Positions 30,254 to 39,244 of a stretch of DNA of 64,000 nt are shown here, in pieces. Origin of the DNA: Morinoia aosen (lineage: Eukaryota; Arthropoda; Malacostraca; Amphipoda; Talitridae); NCBI GenBank assembly GCA_030386875.1, contig CM059559.1, positions 69,516,392-69,580,391 on the forward strand, in the 5' to 3' direction. A program made the position numbers and the translations under genes. The notes under the pieces are model-generated. The model saw only the letters and a program-made list of their open reading frames with translations. It was not told the DNA's origin and did not search any database. Each line of letters starts with the position of its first letter. The first letter of the stretch is position 1.

Positions 30254-32797
30254 TTACTTTCTTTTGGGTGATCTATCTCTAATCCTAGAGTCTCGACAGT
30301 AGTATGATTGTTCCTCATCTGAGTAAATTTGTCGTTTATCATGTCTGTTGCGGCTGTAGGTGGGGGATCGTGATTTTGATCGTGATCTTGGTCGCTTCTT
30401 GTTTTGGGTTTTGGGAGGTTTGTGCTGCTTTGGGGGTTTGAATTCGTTGAATATTCGTCTGGCTTCTTGTCTCATAATAGGGTTGCATTCGCTCGTGCCA
30501 TCTTCCTCATTTTCAGATCCTTCGGCTGTAGTTTCAATATTAATTGTGGATTTGAGCAATTGTGTTGGGTTGGGTTTAATGCGGAGTATTTCTTTTTCGC
30601 ATGTTTCGTGGTCGCGTTGTGAAGTTTGCGGTGGTTTGGTTTCTGGTGTATCGGTTGTGTTATCAGTTGTACCTGGTTCGTTACAAAGTGGGGGAGCCAT
30701 ATTTTGTTCGGTGATCGTTTGGTTTTTGGTTGCCGCCATAAAGGGTTGGGGGGTTGGTACTTTGGGTATTTGATCCGTTCGATTTCTGGTTATTTGTGCG
30801 TAGCTTTGATCGAGTTGTGGGGATCGTTTGTGGTATATTATAAGGGCTTGTTCTCTTGATACGTTTTGTTTAGTACGGATAGAAATTAGTTCTTGTTGCT
30901 TGCGTTGTTCCGGGCAAGTCCGGTCTCCAGTTTTGTGATCGTTTCCGCAGTGGTAGCATGTCAAGTTGTTTTCAGTGCAATTTGTTGCTTCATGGCCTTT
31001 TGTTGCGCATTTTCCACACACGAACTCTTCACTGATACATCTTTTAGCAGTATGGTTGTATTCCAAGCACTTTTTACACATCATAGGGCGGTCGAAGTAT
31101 TCATATATCCTACTCTTGCAGTCTTGGCCAAGGATGTCGATATACTCAGGGGGGGTTGAGCCTCTGAAAGTTAGAAGTATTGCTTTTGCATTTGTGTTAC
31201 GGCTTTTTATCCAATTTGCTGGTTCAACATTTTTGATTATATGGTTTTCCATTAAACCTTGTTTGAATTTCTCGAAGTTGGTGAAGTCGTAGTTATAGAT
31301 GTAGGCGAGTCCTTTTGAAAGATTTACATAGTTATTTTCTGTTACTTGCACAGGGATGTTGTTTATGTCTTTGATTTTCTGTATTTCATCTTTTTGTCGT
31401 GTGTGATCTAATTCTACAATAAATGTGTTTTTGCCACCCGATCGAATAGATTTGGGTTTTCCTTGGATTTGGTTTGCAATACAGTTTTCTAGGAGCCATG
31501 GAGTAATTTTCCGCTTTTCGTTTTCCTGCATTGTTATATTGAAATGAGTTGTGGGGGTGTTCGTATCTGATATTGGTATCTCGGAGTGTCCTGTGACTAT
31601 CTGTACAGCACGACGCCTATTAACTCGTTGTTCTTGTTGGACTTTGCATATTTCTGTTTCCATGATATGTTTCGGGCATTCTCTGTGGCCAGTTTCATGT
31701 TGACGCTTGCAATGCATGCAGGAGAGGGCGCTGCCACAGTGTTCGCTGTCATGGCCTGTTTCTCCGCAGCGTTTACAGTTTGCTTCGTTATGGCAGTGTT
31801 TGGCTGTGTGGCCGTAGTTTTGGCATTTGTGGCAGATCATTGGTCTATTAATAAATGGGTATACTATCGTATCTGATTTTTCGCCTGGGATATATATAGA
31901 GTCTGGTGTTGTGTAGCTATTAAAGGTTAGTAGGAGTGGGGTGGTTTGGGAGAATCGAGTTTTAATGAAGCTGGCACGGACAGCGTCACTGATATTGTAC
32001 TGGCTTTTCAGGCCTTCCACAAAATCTTCCATATTATCTACATCGTATTCTTGAATATATATTAGTCCTTTGGATTGATTGTAGTATGGGTGTTCGCTGA
32101 TCTGGCAATTAATGCCGTCGACGTTAGTAAGTCTGGTGATGCGCTCAGATTGGGGTTTGTTTCGAGTTTCTATGATAAAGCTATCTTTACCTGAATAAGT
32201 TATTCTTTTCGCCTTCAAACCAGTTATTTTGACTATTTCTTCTTGGAGGCAAAATGGATTTATTTGGTTTCTCTCTTCGATTTTGAATTTGACCGAGAAG
32301 AACTTTGTATAATGGTCGTTCTTCGTCATTTCTTGGTTCAACGATATGGGTGTGTATTTGTTAGCTTTGCTTTGTTTTCTCACATTTTCCTTCTCGCAGC
32401 CCATGATTTTACTGTTTTTTCCTATGTTCTCCGCTTTCGTCATTTCTAGGATTTTTTCGAGTGTATTTTCGATTTTCCTTATTCGATCGTCTACATTTTG
32501 TGCTTCTTTTTCAACTTCATGTTTATCGGGGTTGATGCATTTGGTTGCATCACCTGCCGCAAGTCTATTCAGCACTTCATTTAATTTAGCCTCCAATTGG
32601 TCCACCTTACAGGTAGCACCGTTTGGTTCCGGTGGAGTTTTTTCGGTTGTTTGGTCAGATGTGTCATTGTTTTCGCTTATCTTCCTGGTGATAGTGTTAG
32701 TTTTGGTGTTTGTTGCACCTACGTTGGTAGCAGTGCTTAGGTTGTTTTTGTAAGAGTTTATTCGTTGTTTTAATTTGTTTTTATTTTTGGCGTACAT
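30254..32797 (-). CDS. Non-LTR retrotransposon ORF1 with an internally duplicated gag module
   Basis: The 847-residue nucleic-acid-binding protein starts at an ATG (MYAKNKNK). An N-terminal coiled-coil-like region (about 64-120) precedes two homologous modules. Module A (about 164-402) carries knuckles at 322-335, 341-354 and 360-374; module B (about 415-655) carries knuckles at 574-587, 594-607 and 614-628. Shared landmarks at a constant offset of about 252 residues are SKGL-YI, LLTF, the F-RPM-C-KC entry to the first knuckle, HTAK-C, and a C-P--R/Q Arg/Gln-rich exit. The C-terminus is Pro/Thr-rich and then ends in an Arg/Ser-rich tail (RPRSRSKSRSPTYSR). Related ORF1 proteins usually carry one module; element 1 in this window has only one. 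The frame is intact. Confidence 0.92.
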   Translation of the reverse strand: MYAKNKNKLKQRINSYKNNLSTATNVGATNTKTNTITRKISENNDTSDQTTEKTPPEPNGATCKVDQLEAKLNEVLNRLAAGDATKCINPDKHEVEKEAQNVDDRIRKIENTLEKILEMTKAENIGKNSKIMGCEKENVRKQSKANKYTPISLNQEMTKNDHYTKFFSVKFKIEERNQINPFCLQEEIVKITGLKAKRITYSGKDSFIIETRNKPQSERITRLTNVDGINCQISEHPYYNQSKGLIYIQEYDVDNMEDFVEGLKSQYNISDAVRASFIKTRFSQTTPLLLTFNSYTTPDSIYIPGEKSDTIVYPFINRPMICHKCQNYGHTAKHCHNEANCKRCGETGHDSEHCGSALSCMHCKRQHETGHRECPKHIMETEICKVQQEQRVNRRRAVQIVTGHSEIPISDTNTPTTHFNITMQENEKRKITPWLLENCIANQIQGKPKSIRSGGKNTFIVELDHTRQKDEIQKIKDINNIPVQVTENNYVNLSKGLAYIYNYDFTNFEKFKQGLMENHIIKNVEPANWIKSRNTNAKAILLTFRGSTPPEYIDILGQDCKSRIYEYFDRPMMCKKCLEYNHTAKRCISEEFVCGKCATKGHEATNCTENNLTCYHCGNDHKTGDRTCPEQRKQQELISIRTKQNVSREQALIIYHKRSPQLDQSYAQITRNRTDQIPKVPTPQPFMAATKNQTITEQNMAPPLCNEPGTTDNTTDTPETKPPQTSQRDHETCEKEILRIKPNPTQLLKSTINIETTAEGSENEEDGTSECNPIMRQEARRIFNEFKPPKQHKPPKTQNKKRPRSRSKSRSPTYSRNRHDKRQIYSDEEQSYYCRDSRIRDRSPKRK

Positions 32798-33303
32798 ACT
32801 CCCGGCTTCAGAGGGGGTTTCCCCGCCTCGAAGTCGGGGTTTGAGGTATTCGCTGATTGTTGCCAGAAGTGCTCAAAGTTTTACTTTGGGATCCAAAGTA
32901 GTAATCCAAAATGGACTATTGGTCTGCGTAACTTAAGTCTATTCTTATAGGTTATTTAAGGGCCCTGGAGTATAGGGCAAATTAAAGAGAAAATAACTAC
33001 GCAAATGAGACCCAAGCTCTGAAGAGCTCGGGCCGCCGCCCGACTTTGTTCTACCCAACAACGGGGATTTGGAAAAAAACCTAAAATCTTAATCCCTCGA
33101 AAGAAAACTCAAAAGATAGAGGAAAGAGCAGTTGGGTATTTCAACGGTACCACCACGAGAAGGTGCCGGGTCAGCTGGATACCTGCTCGTGAGTAGGTAT
33201 TCCTGTATCAATCCTTGTCTACGACTTCTTTCCCTTCACCAAGCTCAATAATTCAATAATTTGGTACCAGTAAAAACTTGGTAAAGGGAACAGCGAAAAT
33301 TCC
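32798..33303 (-). promoter_or_regulatory. 5' UTR of element 2, likely internal promoter
   Basis: This leader of about 506 bases lies between the TSD and the ORF1 ATG. It contains GC-rich hairpins, including CGGGC-CGCC-GCCCG near 33030 and CCCCG...CGGGG near 32823-32841, which could structure the RNA leader. Family knowledge suggests an internal promoter at the 5' end; no motif is diagnostic. Confidence 0.45.
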
Positions 33304-33316
33304 TTTATCCACGATA
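33304..33316. repeat. Target-site duplication of element 2, 5' side
   Basis: TTTATCCACGATA; it fixes the 5' end of the element at 33303. It lies only 21 bp from the Penelope-like element's own TSD. Confidence 0.85.
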
Positions 33317-33337
33317 GCTTGGTGTTCATTCCCTAAC

Positions 33338-33350
33338 GAACATTCAAATT
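33338..33350. repeat. Target-site duplication of the Penelope-like element, left
   Basis: GAACATTCAAATT, identical to 38595-38607. Confidence 0.75.
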
Positions 33351-33609
33351 TTAAAAAGAACAACTCTAGAGTAAAAATATGAGCAAGCTAAGTAAAAAAC
33401 GACGTTTCGACCTTCTACTGTGGTCATCAAAAAGGTATATCTCTGCAAAAACAAAAGACAATTCATACTAAACATGAACGTACAAAGTCTTTGAGTATCT
33501 TAGACTAAATAATTGTAAACAAAAATCAAAACCACAGTAGAAGATCGAAACGTCGTTTTTTACTTAGCGTGTTCATATATTTACTTTAGAGTTGTTCTTT
33601 TTTAAATTT
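33351..33609. repeat. Left pseudo-LTR of the Penelope-like element: inverted copy plus direct copy
   Basis: Positions 33346-33424 and 33531-33609 are inverted repeats of about 79 bp with few mismatches. The spacer 33425-33530 is the reverse complement of about 38450-38555 near the element's 3' end. The motif GTCGAAACGTCG appears directly at about 33543-33555 and inverted at about 33399-33411. Confidence 0.75.
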
Positions 33610-33672
33610 ACGATGAACTAAAATGTGATTTTAGAAAAGCGGAGAAACTATTAAAAACTAACGTAAAATTAA

Positions 33673-35530
33673 GGGGATCATCCGCAGCCCTATTGGGCCC
33701 CGCGGCTCCCCCACTGAAAATTATTTTTTTGTTGAAAAAGGATCCTTAGGGGATGGGGGGTTGTGCCATGAAATTTTATGGCCCTACGGACACTAGAACC
33801 CCCCCCCCCCCAGGGGGGTAAAAAGGGGACAGAAAATGATTTTTAGGCCCAATTTTCTTCTTGTTGAAAAAGGATCCTTAAATCTTTTCAAATATGAAAA
33901 AAGCTAATTTGAGTTTGTTAGAAATGTTTCAAGAATTCTAAAACTGGTTTTGGTTTTGTTCTAGCATCAAAACTCGATGACGAGTCTCGTTTTGAAATAT
34001 CCAAATAAATATACCGAAATACTCTTTTTTCGTCAAAAAAAAAAACTAAGGCATGAATCGAAAAAGTGACACGAGTAAAAAAGGTTTCCTTTCACAAAAT
34101 ACATATACTGGCCAATTTTCAAACAAATCAGACGGAAAAAATTTAAAAAGTCTGAACATGGTGAGTACTGAAATGAAATGTATTATTTTTATTTGCTCAT
34201 AAAAACGATATTTCCTATATGTTTACTTGAAATTCACAAGAAAAATGCTGCTCATTGTTCGTACATCGAAATAGATCATGGAAACTGCATTCATGTACAA
34301 AAATTTCCATTATACTCAAATTCAATAGACATAGTTTGTTTATGGGCTCTAGTGAAAAGTTTACTTTTTTACATTCAAAACGACATCGGTTCTCGAGTTT
34401 TGATGCTAGAACAAATCCAAAGACAGTTTTAGAATCCTTGGAACATTTGTAACAAACGTTTGTTCGGCTTTTTTTCAAATTCGAATTCTTTGAAAAAATA
34501 TATAGCTCTAAACCCCACCAAAAAACTTTGGGTTTAGAAATATTGAAAAAAATCGACAAAATTTTGAAACTTTTCAAATTGGAAAAAATGCCAATGTGAG
34601 TTAGTTAGAAATGCTTCAAGGATTCTAAAACTGGTTTTGGTTTTGTTCTAGCATCAAAACTCAAGGACGAGTCCCGTTTTGAAATATCCAAAAAAATATT
34701 CCGAAATACTCTTTTTTCGTCAAAAAAATAAAAAATAAGGCATTAATCGAAAAAGTGACACGAGTAAAAAAGGTTTCCTTTCACGACATACATATACTGG
34801 TCAATTTTCAAACAAATCGGACGAAAGAAATTGAACAAGTCTGAACATGGTCAGTACTGAAATAAAATGTATTATTTTTATTCACTCATAATAACGATAT
34901 TTTTTATATGTTTACTTGAAATTCAATAGGAAAATGCTGGTCATTGTTCGTACATCGAAATAGATCATGGAAACTGCATTCATGTACAAAAATTTTTCGT
35001 TATATTCAAATTGAAAAAAATTGAAAAAAAGTTAAAAATTTTCCTTTTTTACCATTCAAAACGACATCGGTCCTCGAGTTTTGATGCTAGAACAAATCCA
35101 AAGACAGCGTTAGAATCCTTGAAACATTTGTAACAAACGTTCGTTCGGCTTTTTTTCAAATTAGAATTCTTTGAAGAAATATATATAGCTCAAAACCCAA
35201 AAATTGTTGCTGATTTTTCAAATTTCAAAATTTTTTGAAAAAAATAGAAGAAATTTGAATTCAAAAAAACTGAACGAGCGTTTGTTAGAAATGTTCCAAG
35301 GATTCTGAAACTGTCTTTGTTTTTGTTCTAGCATCAAAACTCAATGAGTTGATACGTCTTGAAATATATATAAAATATACCAAAAAACACATTTTCCGTC
35401 CATAAAAAAAAACTAAGGCCTAAATCGAAAAAACGACATGAGTAAAAAAGGTTTACTTTCACAAAAAACATAAACTGGCCAATTTTCAAACGAATCGGAC
35501 GAAAAAAGGTCTCCAACTCGGATGATCCCC
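33673..35530. mobile_element. 1,858-bp TTAA-flanked element with 12-bp TIRs and internal tandem/inverted blocks
   Basis: GGGGATCATCCG (33673-33684) is the exact reverse complement of CGGATGATCCCC (35519-35530), each flanked by TTAA (33669-33672 and 35531-35534). It interrupts the Penelope-like coding region at a TTAA, and the frame matches on the two sides. Inside, a unit of about 670-697 bp repeats in tandem about 2.5 times (GTTAGAAATG at 33917, 34614 and 35284). Each unit also holds an inverted 85-bp copy of its own start (about 34373-34460 and 35050-35145). There is no transposase ORF. TTAA specificity is known for piggyBac and Kolobok transposons; the superfamily here is undetermined. Confidence 0.8.
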
Positions 35531-36578
35531 TTAAACGCCGATCTAAAATTTTTAAAGTTCTGCCTGGACAATCGGCTTCTCCCAAAGTTTACCAACTTCA
35601 AGCTTTAAGACATAAATGCAGTATCGGAACCAAGTACAGTCAAATTCTAGCAAAATTTAATCGAAAGGGAAACTGAAAAGAAGTAACGCAGTTTGAAAAC
35701 CTCACGTCTTGAATTTACAATGTGCATCCCCAAGCTCAGAAAACAGCTCTCAAGTTTTAAATTTTACGCATGTGTACAGTTACTGTCAAGAATAGTGAAA
35801 CAATGCCAGTCAGACATCCTGCATTAGCACGTGAAAAACTGAAATCTCTATAGCAATGATTTTTACCTACTGAAGACACCCACAATATTTTTAAGCTCTC
35901 GCTCGCATCATGGTCTCGCAGAAAGTGAGGTCTCCGTGCTTCAAAAACGCTTGAATTTTTCAGTGAGCAAAAAATACAGTATGTTGGATCAGAAAATTTT
36001 GATTGAAAGTTCTATATGAGCATATTGGAACGAAGAGACAGAAAGCAGCTATCCATAATAGACAAGGAAAATTTGAAAACTTAACTTGAATACTTGTGAA
36101 TTCGTCACAAACTACCAGTCAGGAAGCAAACTATATATATCTACTAATGAACAGAAAGCATTGTCACAACTGAAGGACAACAAAACAATAGTCATCAAAA
36201 GGCCTGACAAAGGAGGTGGCACCGTTATATGGGATAAGGAAAGCTACGACAAGAAACTAAATACGCTCATCGAAAGCCCAGCTAAATTCCGTCAATGACC
36301 AAGAAAGCAATTGGATACAGTGAAGAAGAAAATCAATGACGCTATACGCCCGCTAGAAGCCATTTACCGAAGAATTTATTACAAGCTCAAGCGCACTGGT
36401 GACTACAAATTCGGACACCTCTACGGACTACCAAAAATTCATAACAACAGACTCGACCCACCACTACGCCCAAGGAAGTTGGATACATGGAACCGGCATC
36501 CCTATCTTTTGCCAGTCAAGCGAGTGAAGCCACTTCTGCCGTCCCAAGCCCCGCCCACCCGGCATTAGGTCCCTGTGT

Positions 36579-36615
36579 GGAGGTGGTGTTGCAGTGGAGG
36601 GGTAGCACCACCTCC
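36579..36615. repeat. Perfect 10-bp stem hairpin
   Basis: GGAGGTGGTG (36579-36588) pairs exactly with CACCACCTCC (36606-36615) around a 17-base loop. It sits in the GC-rich block inside the Penelope-like coding region that does not look like Penelope sequence. Confidence 0.7.
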
Positions 36616-38544
36616 ATCATCAGCGACTGAAGACCGCGCTGTTAAATGGCAGACTTGCGCTACTCTGTGCTATACGTTTTTTTCTTAGGCATATATTTCA
36701 ATTGCGTCTTCGCTGAATGATAAAGAAACTCATATTGAGGAAACTCGTCCTTGACCGCAGCGTGGATTGCGGCGCCCTGTCACGCTGAGTGTCTGACACG
36801 CACTGAGCTCCATCTCCGTGTGTGTGCCCGACTGCCCGTATACCCTACAGCTACCGAAAATTGGCTTCACTTTAGAGCGCTGATGCCGCCTCCATTCTTA
36901 AACCTCCTTGACTACGCCCCATCATTAGCATGACTGGTACAGCCACCCATGAAGTGGCCCAGTGGATCAACGGAACTATCCGCCCATACATCAACCACAC
37001 TTACATGCTTTCCTCCAGCGACCTGCTGCTCATCGTTCTGGGCTCCCTAGAATAATCACCTACTGATAAATTTGACTCATTTGATGTAGAATTCCTGCTC
37101 ACTAACGTACCCGTTCGTGAAACTGTTGAAATAATTATGTCACCATCCATATCTGCCGCCCTCTAGCATTCCGCATGAAATATTCATATATCTGTTGACA
37201 ATTTGCACGAATGAGACGCCATTCCAGCACAATGGTCATACATTCATCCAAACCGGCGATGTGAGCATGGGATCTCCACTGGGGCCAACGTTCGCTGCCT
37301 TCTACATGTCACACCTGGAAGAAAACCTTCTTTGGCAACAAAAAAAATCAAACCCAAAATACTACAAGCGGTATGGGGACGACATTCTGGCAGTATTTTC
37401 AAGTGCTCATCACCTTCATTGTTTCAAAAGAAGAATGCTCAGCAATTCGGTTCTGCGGTTTACTCACGAGGAAATGGAAGAAAACCAGTTTCACTTCTTG
37501 GATATCCGCTTGGAACTAAAAGGAAAACAGTTTTCAACTTCTGTCTACGTGAAACCTACGGATAATGACTCATACACTCACTTCACTTCCCAGGTGCCTC
37601 TGTCTTATAAGAAATTAATTGCTAAGACTCTACTTCATCGCGCATTGAAATATTGCTCGACATGGGAGACATGCACGCAAGAAATCAACCACATTAAGCA
37701 AGTATTAACTAACAACGGTTTCCCCTTAATGGTCATAGATGAGATAGTGAAAACACTTTTAAATAGATACCATGGTTGTGGTCAGAATCGCCCAGCAGAA
37801 ACAGTTGACCTCTACGTCGAACTCCATAACCTCGGAACTTACAAAAAAGATGCAGATTTTCTCACGAATACAGTTATGCAACACACCTGTACAATAGATC
37901 CTTCTAAGAAAATTGTCGTCAGGCCGTATTTCAAGCCACGAAAACTAGTAACTTTTTTCACCACCAGACTTCGAGAACCGGATCTTCGGCACGCGGGCGT
38001 GGTCTACAAGATTACCTGCCTAGAGGATAGCTGTCAGGCTTCCTATGTAGGACACACCACCTGCACGCTGGAGAGAAGAGCAAAACAGCATCGTTATTCA
38101 TCCACCAACATCTTCCAACACTTCAGAGATGATCACCAAAAAGAACCCACAAACTTGGAACCATTTCTTCCAGCTTTCAGCACAATGCACACTTACTCTG
38201 ATACAGCATCAATAAAAATTGCAGAAGCCTTAAAATTAGAAAACATGCACCGATAATAAATGTTAGGTACAATGAATTTTCCAAGTACCTAAACTTGTTC
38301 ACATAGAAACGGAATGCTGAGCACAAGAGGTTACTTAAGGCATCGTCAAGAACTTACGCCGCCAGTCTCATGCCATGCTTCAACCACTGCACTTCTCCTC
38401 GTCTGCTCTGTTTATCAAACTAGCTTCCTAATTTTACCATGAACTACTGAAAGTTTTTGTTAACAATTATTTAGTCTAAGATACTCAAAGACTTTGTACG
38501 TTTATGTTTAGTAAGAATTGTCTTTCGTTTTTGCAGAGATATAC

Positions 38545-38579
38545 CTGGATGATGACCAAAGTAGAAGGTCGAATTGTCG
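38545..38579 (+). ncRNA. Degenerate hammerhead-ribozyme-like core in the Penelope 3' end
   Basis: The sequence CTGGATGATGACC...GGTCGAA resembles a hammerhead core: a CUGAUGA-like box with one extra base, a GACC/GGUC stem, then GAAA-type bases followed by a GTCG. Penelope-like elements are known to carry hammerhead motifs in their terminal repeats. Other copies (33400-33435 inverted, 33531-33555 direct) keep GTCGAAACGTCG but lose part of the first box. This copy has GAATTG in place of GAAACG, so cleavage is unlikely. Confidence 0.3.
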
Positions 38580-38594
38580 TATTTCACTTAGCGT

Positions 38595-38607
38595 GAACAT
38601 TCAAATT
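38595..38607. repeat. Target-site duplication of the Penelope-like element, right
   Basis: GAACATTCAAATT, immediately after the terminal CACTTAGCGT of the element. Confidence 0.75.
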
Positions 38608-39126
38608 GCAGACATTTCTCATGACTGTAAAATGCTCGCAGCTTTTATTGTAAAGATAACAAAACCCGCTTAGCGGGGTCAGAACCATTAAGACAAGCGC
38701 TGTCATTGGTGCGCACGTAGTACCCTACTTCAAGTTTCTAAGTTTCTTTTAAGTTCTTATAACTGGAAAACTAAGGAGTTTTGGGCATTTTATCATTCGT
38801 GAAAATCTTTTTATTTTGAGATTTTCTACCTATTTGAAATTTGTTACCACAATAAAGCACCCAATCTGTGAATACAAAAAGTGGGAGTCGCCGTCAGTAA
38901 TGATTTCTAAATAAAACTTGGGAAAACATTCGTGGTAGCATTTAACGCACACAAAATTCTGCAAGCGAATTAAGAACGTTCATTAAAAAAAAAGAATAAA
39001 TCACCTCAAGAATGAAACGCATTAATTGAGCCTCGACTTTATTCATTACGCGGAAAATTTGCGTACCCGGTCATCATAGAATCACTGACTGCGCCAGATT
39101 ATCAAAGGGCACGAGGAAGCGCTAAC
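38608..39126. other. Short unique sequence between the Penelope-like element and the 39.1-kb exon
   Basis: Contains a small hairpin CCCGC-TTA-GCGGG at 38665-38677 and otherwise AT-rich sequence. It would be the downstream intron of the minus-strand exon at 39127-39244 if that model is right. Confidence 0.4.
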
Positions 39127-39244
39127 CTGCAGCTGCGAGTTGCGCTGCTGCAGCTGAAGCAAGACTTCCTCGTTGTCGATTTCCGCACCTCCGACGAAGC
39201 TCTCACTCCCACCGCCGCTCTCGCTGCTGTCGTATGAATACGTC
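39127..39244 (-). CDS. Probable internal coding exon of an unidentified host gene
   Basis: On the minus strand a branch-point-like GCTAAT and acceptor TCTCCCGCAG precede a 118-bp open block that ends CTGCAG before the donor GTTAGC. After one leading base the block encodes 39 codons: a Ser/Gly-rich stretch (TYSYDSSESGGGSESF) and then a coiled-coil-like EVLLQLQQRNSQLQ. It is GC-rich against AT-rich surroundings and third positions are G/C-biased, as expected for conserved coding sequence. The other minus frames are less protein-like. The exon enters in phase 2 (one base completes a codon) and leaves in phase 0. I cannot name the protein, and the flanking exons are not identified with confidence. 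Confidence 0.55.

Larger units (their letters stand above)
26317..33303 (-). mobile_element. Complete I-group non-LTR retrotransposon, 6,987 bp (element 2)
   Basis: TTTATCCACGATA (13 bp) occurs exactly at 26304-26316 and 33304-33316, flanking the element. Sense order on the minus strand: a roughly 506-base 5' UTR, ORF1 (847 residues with a duplicated gag module), a 43-base spacer, ORF2 (1,242 residues; endonuclease, reverse transcriptase, RNase H), a short 3' UTR and an (ATT)n tail (plus-strand ATA repeats, 26317-26336) touching the TSD. Both ORFs are uninterrupted. TSD length, tail and domain order fit the I group. Element 1 and element 2 proteins share the domain plan but differ widely in sequence, so they are separate families. 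Confidence 0.87.
33622..38256 (+). pseudogene. Broken Penelope-like reverse transcriptase with GIY-YIG endonuclease domain
   Basis: Coding similarity starts about 33622, is cut at 33672 by the TTAA element, and resumes at 35535 in the expected frame with FCLDNRLLPKFTNF. Stops and frameshifts then occur through 35590-37190. Recognisable parts are the finger region (KRPDKGGGTVIWD, about 36200), GLPKIHN with PPLRP (about 36430-36470), FDVEFLLTNVPV (about 37080), MGSPLGPTFAAF (about 37265), catalytic RYGDD (37370-37384) and a GIY-YIG-type domain (GVVYKITC, SYVGHTTCTLERRAKQH; about 37997-38090). The last segment (37195-38256, 353 codons) is open but begins without an ATG. A GC-rich block at about 36480-36930 does not match Penelope proteins and may be another insertion. 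Confidence 0.85.
33351..38594 (+). mobile_element. Penelope-like element, 5,244 bp including a nested 1.86-kb insertion
   Basis: GAACATTCAAATT (13 bp) occurs at 33338-33350 and 38595-38607, bracketing the element. The left end carries an inverted copy of the 3' terminal sequence (33351-33530), followed by a direct partial copy (33531-33609); the right end carries the direct copy (38460-38594). Between them is a broken Penelope-type reverse transcriptase with a C-terminal GIY-YIG domain. Removing the nested TTAA element leaves 3,382 bp, a normal Penelope-like length. Inverted and direct terminal copies (pseudo-LTRs) and TSDs of this size are known traits of Penelope-like elements. Confidence 0.85.

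Noticed and set aside
30360-32753. Many plus-strand frames opposite the retrotransposon ORFs
   Set aside because: They are antisense shadows of intact ORF1 and ORF2; the hydrophobic, Phe/Val-rich translations reflect the complement of coding sequence.
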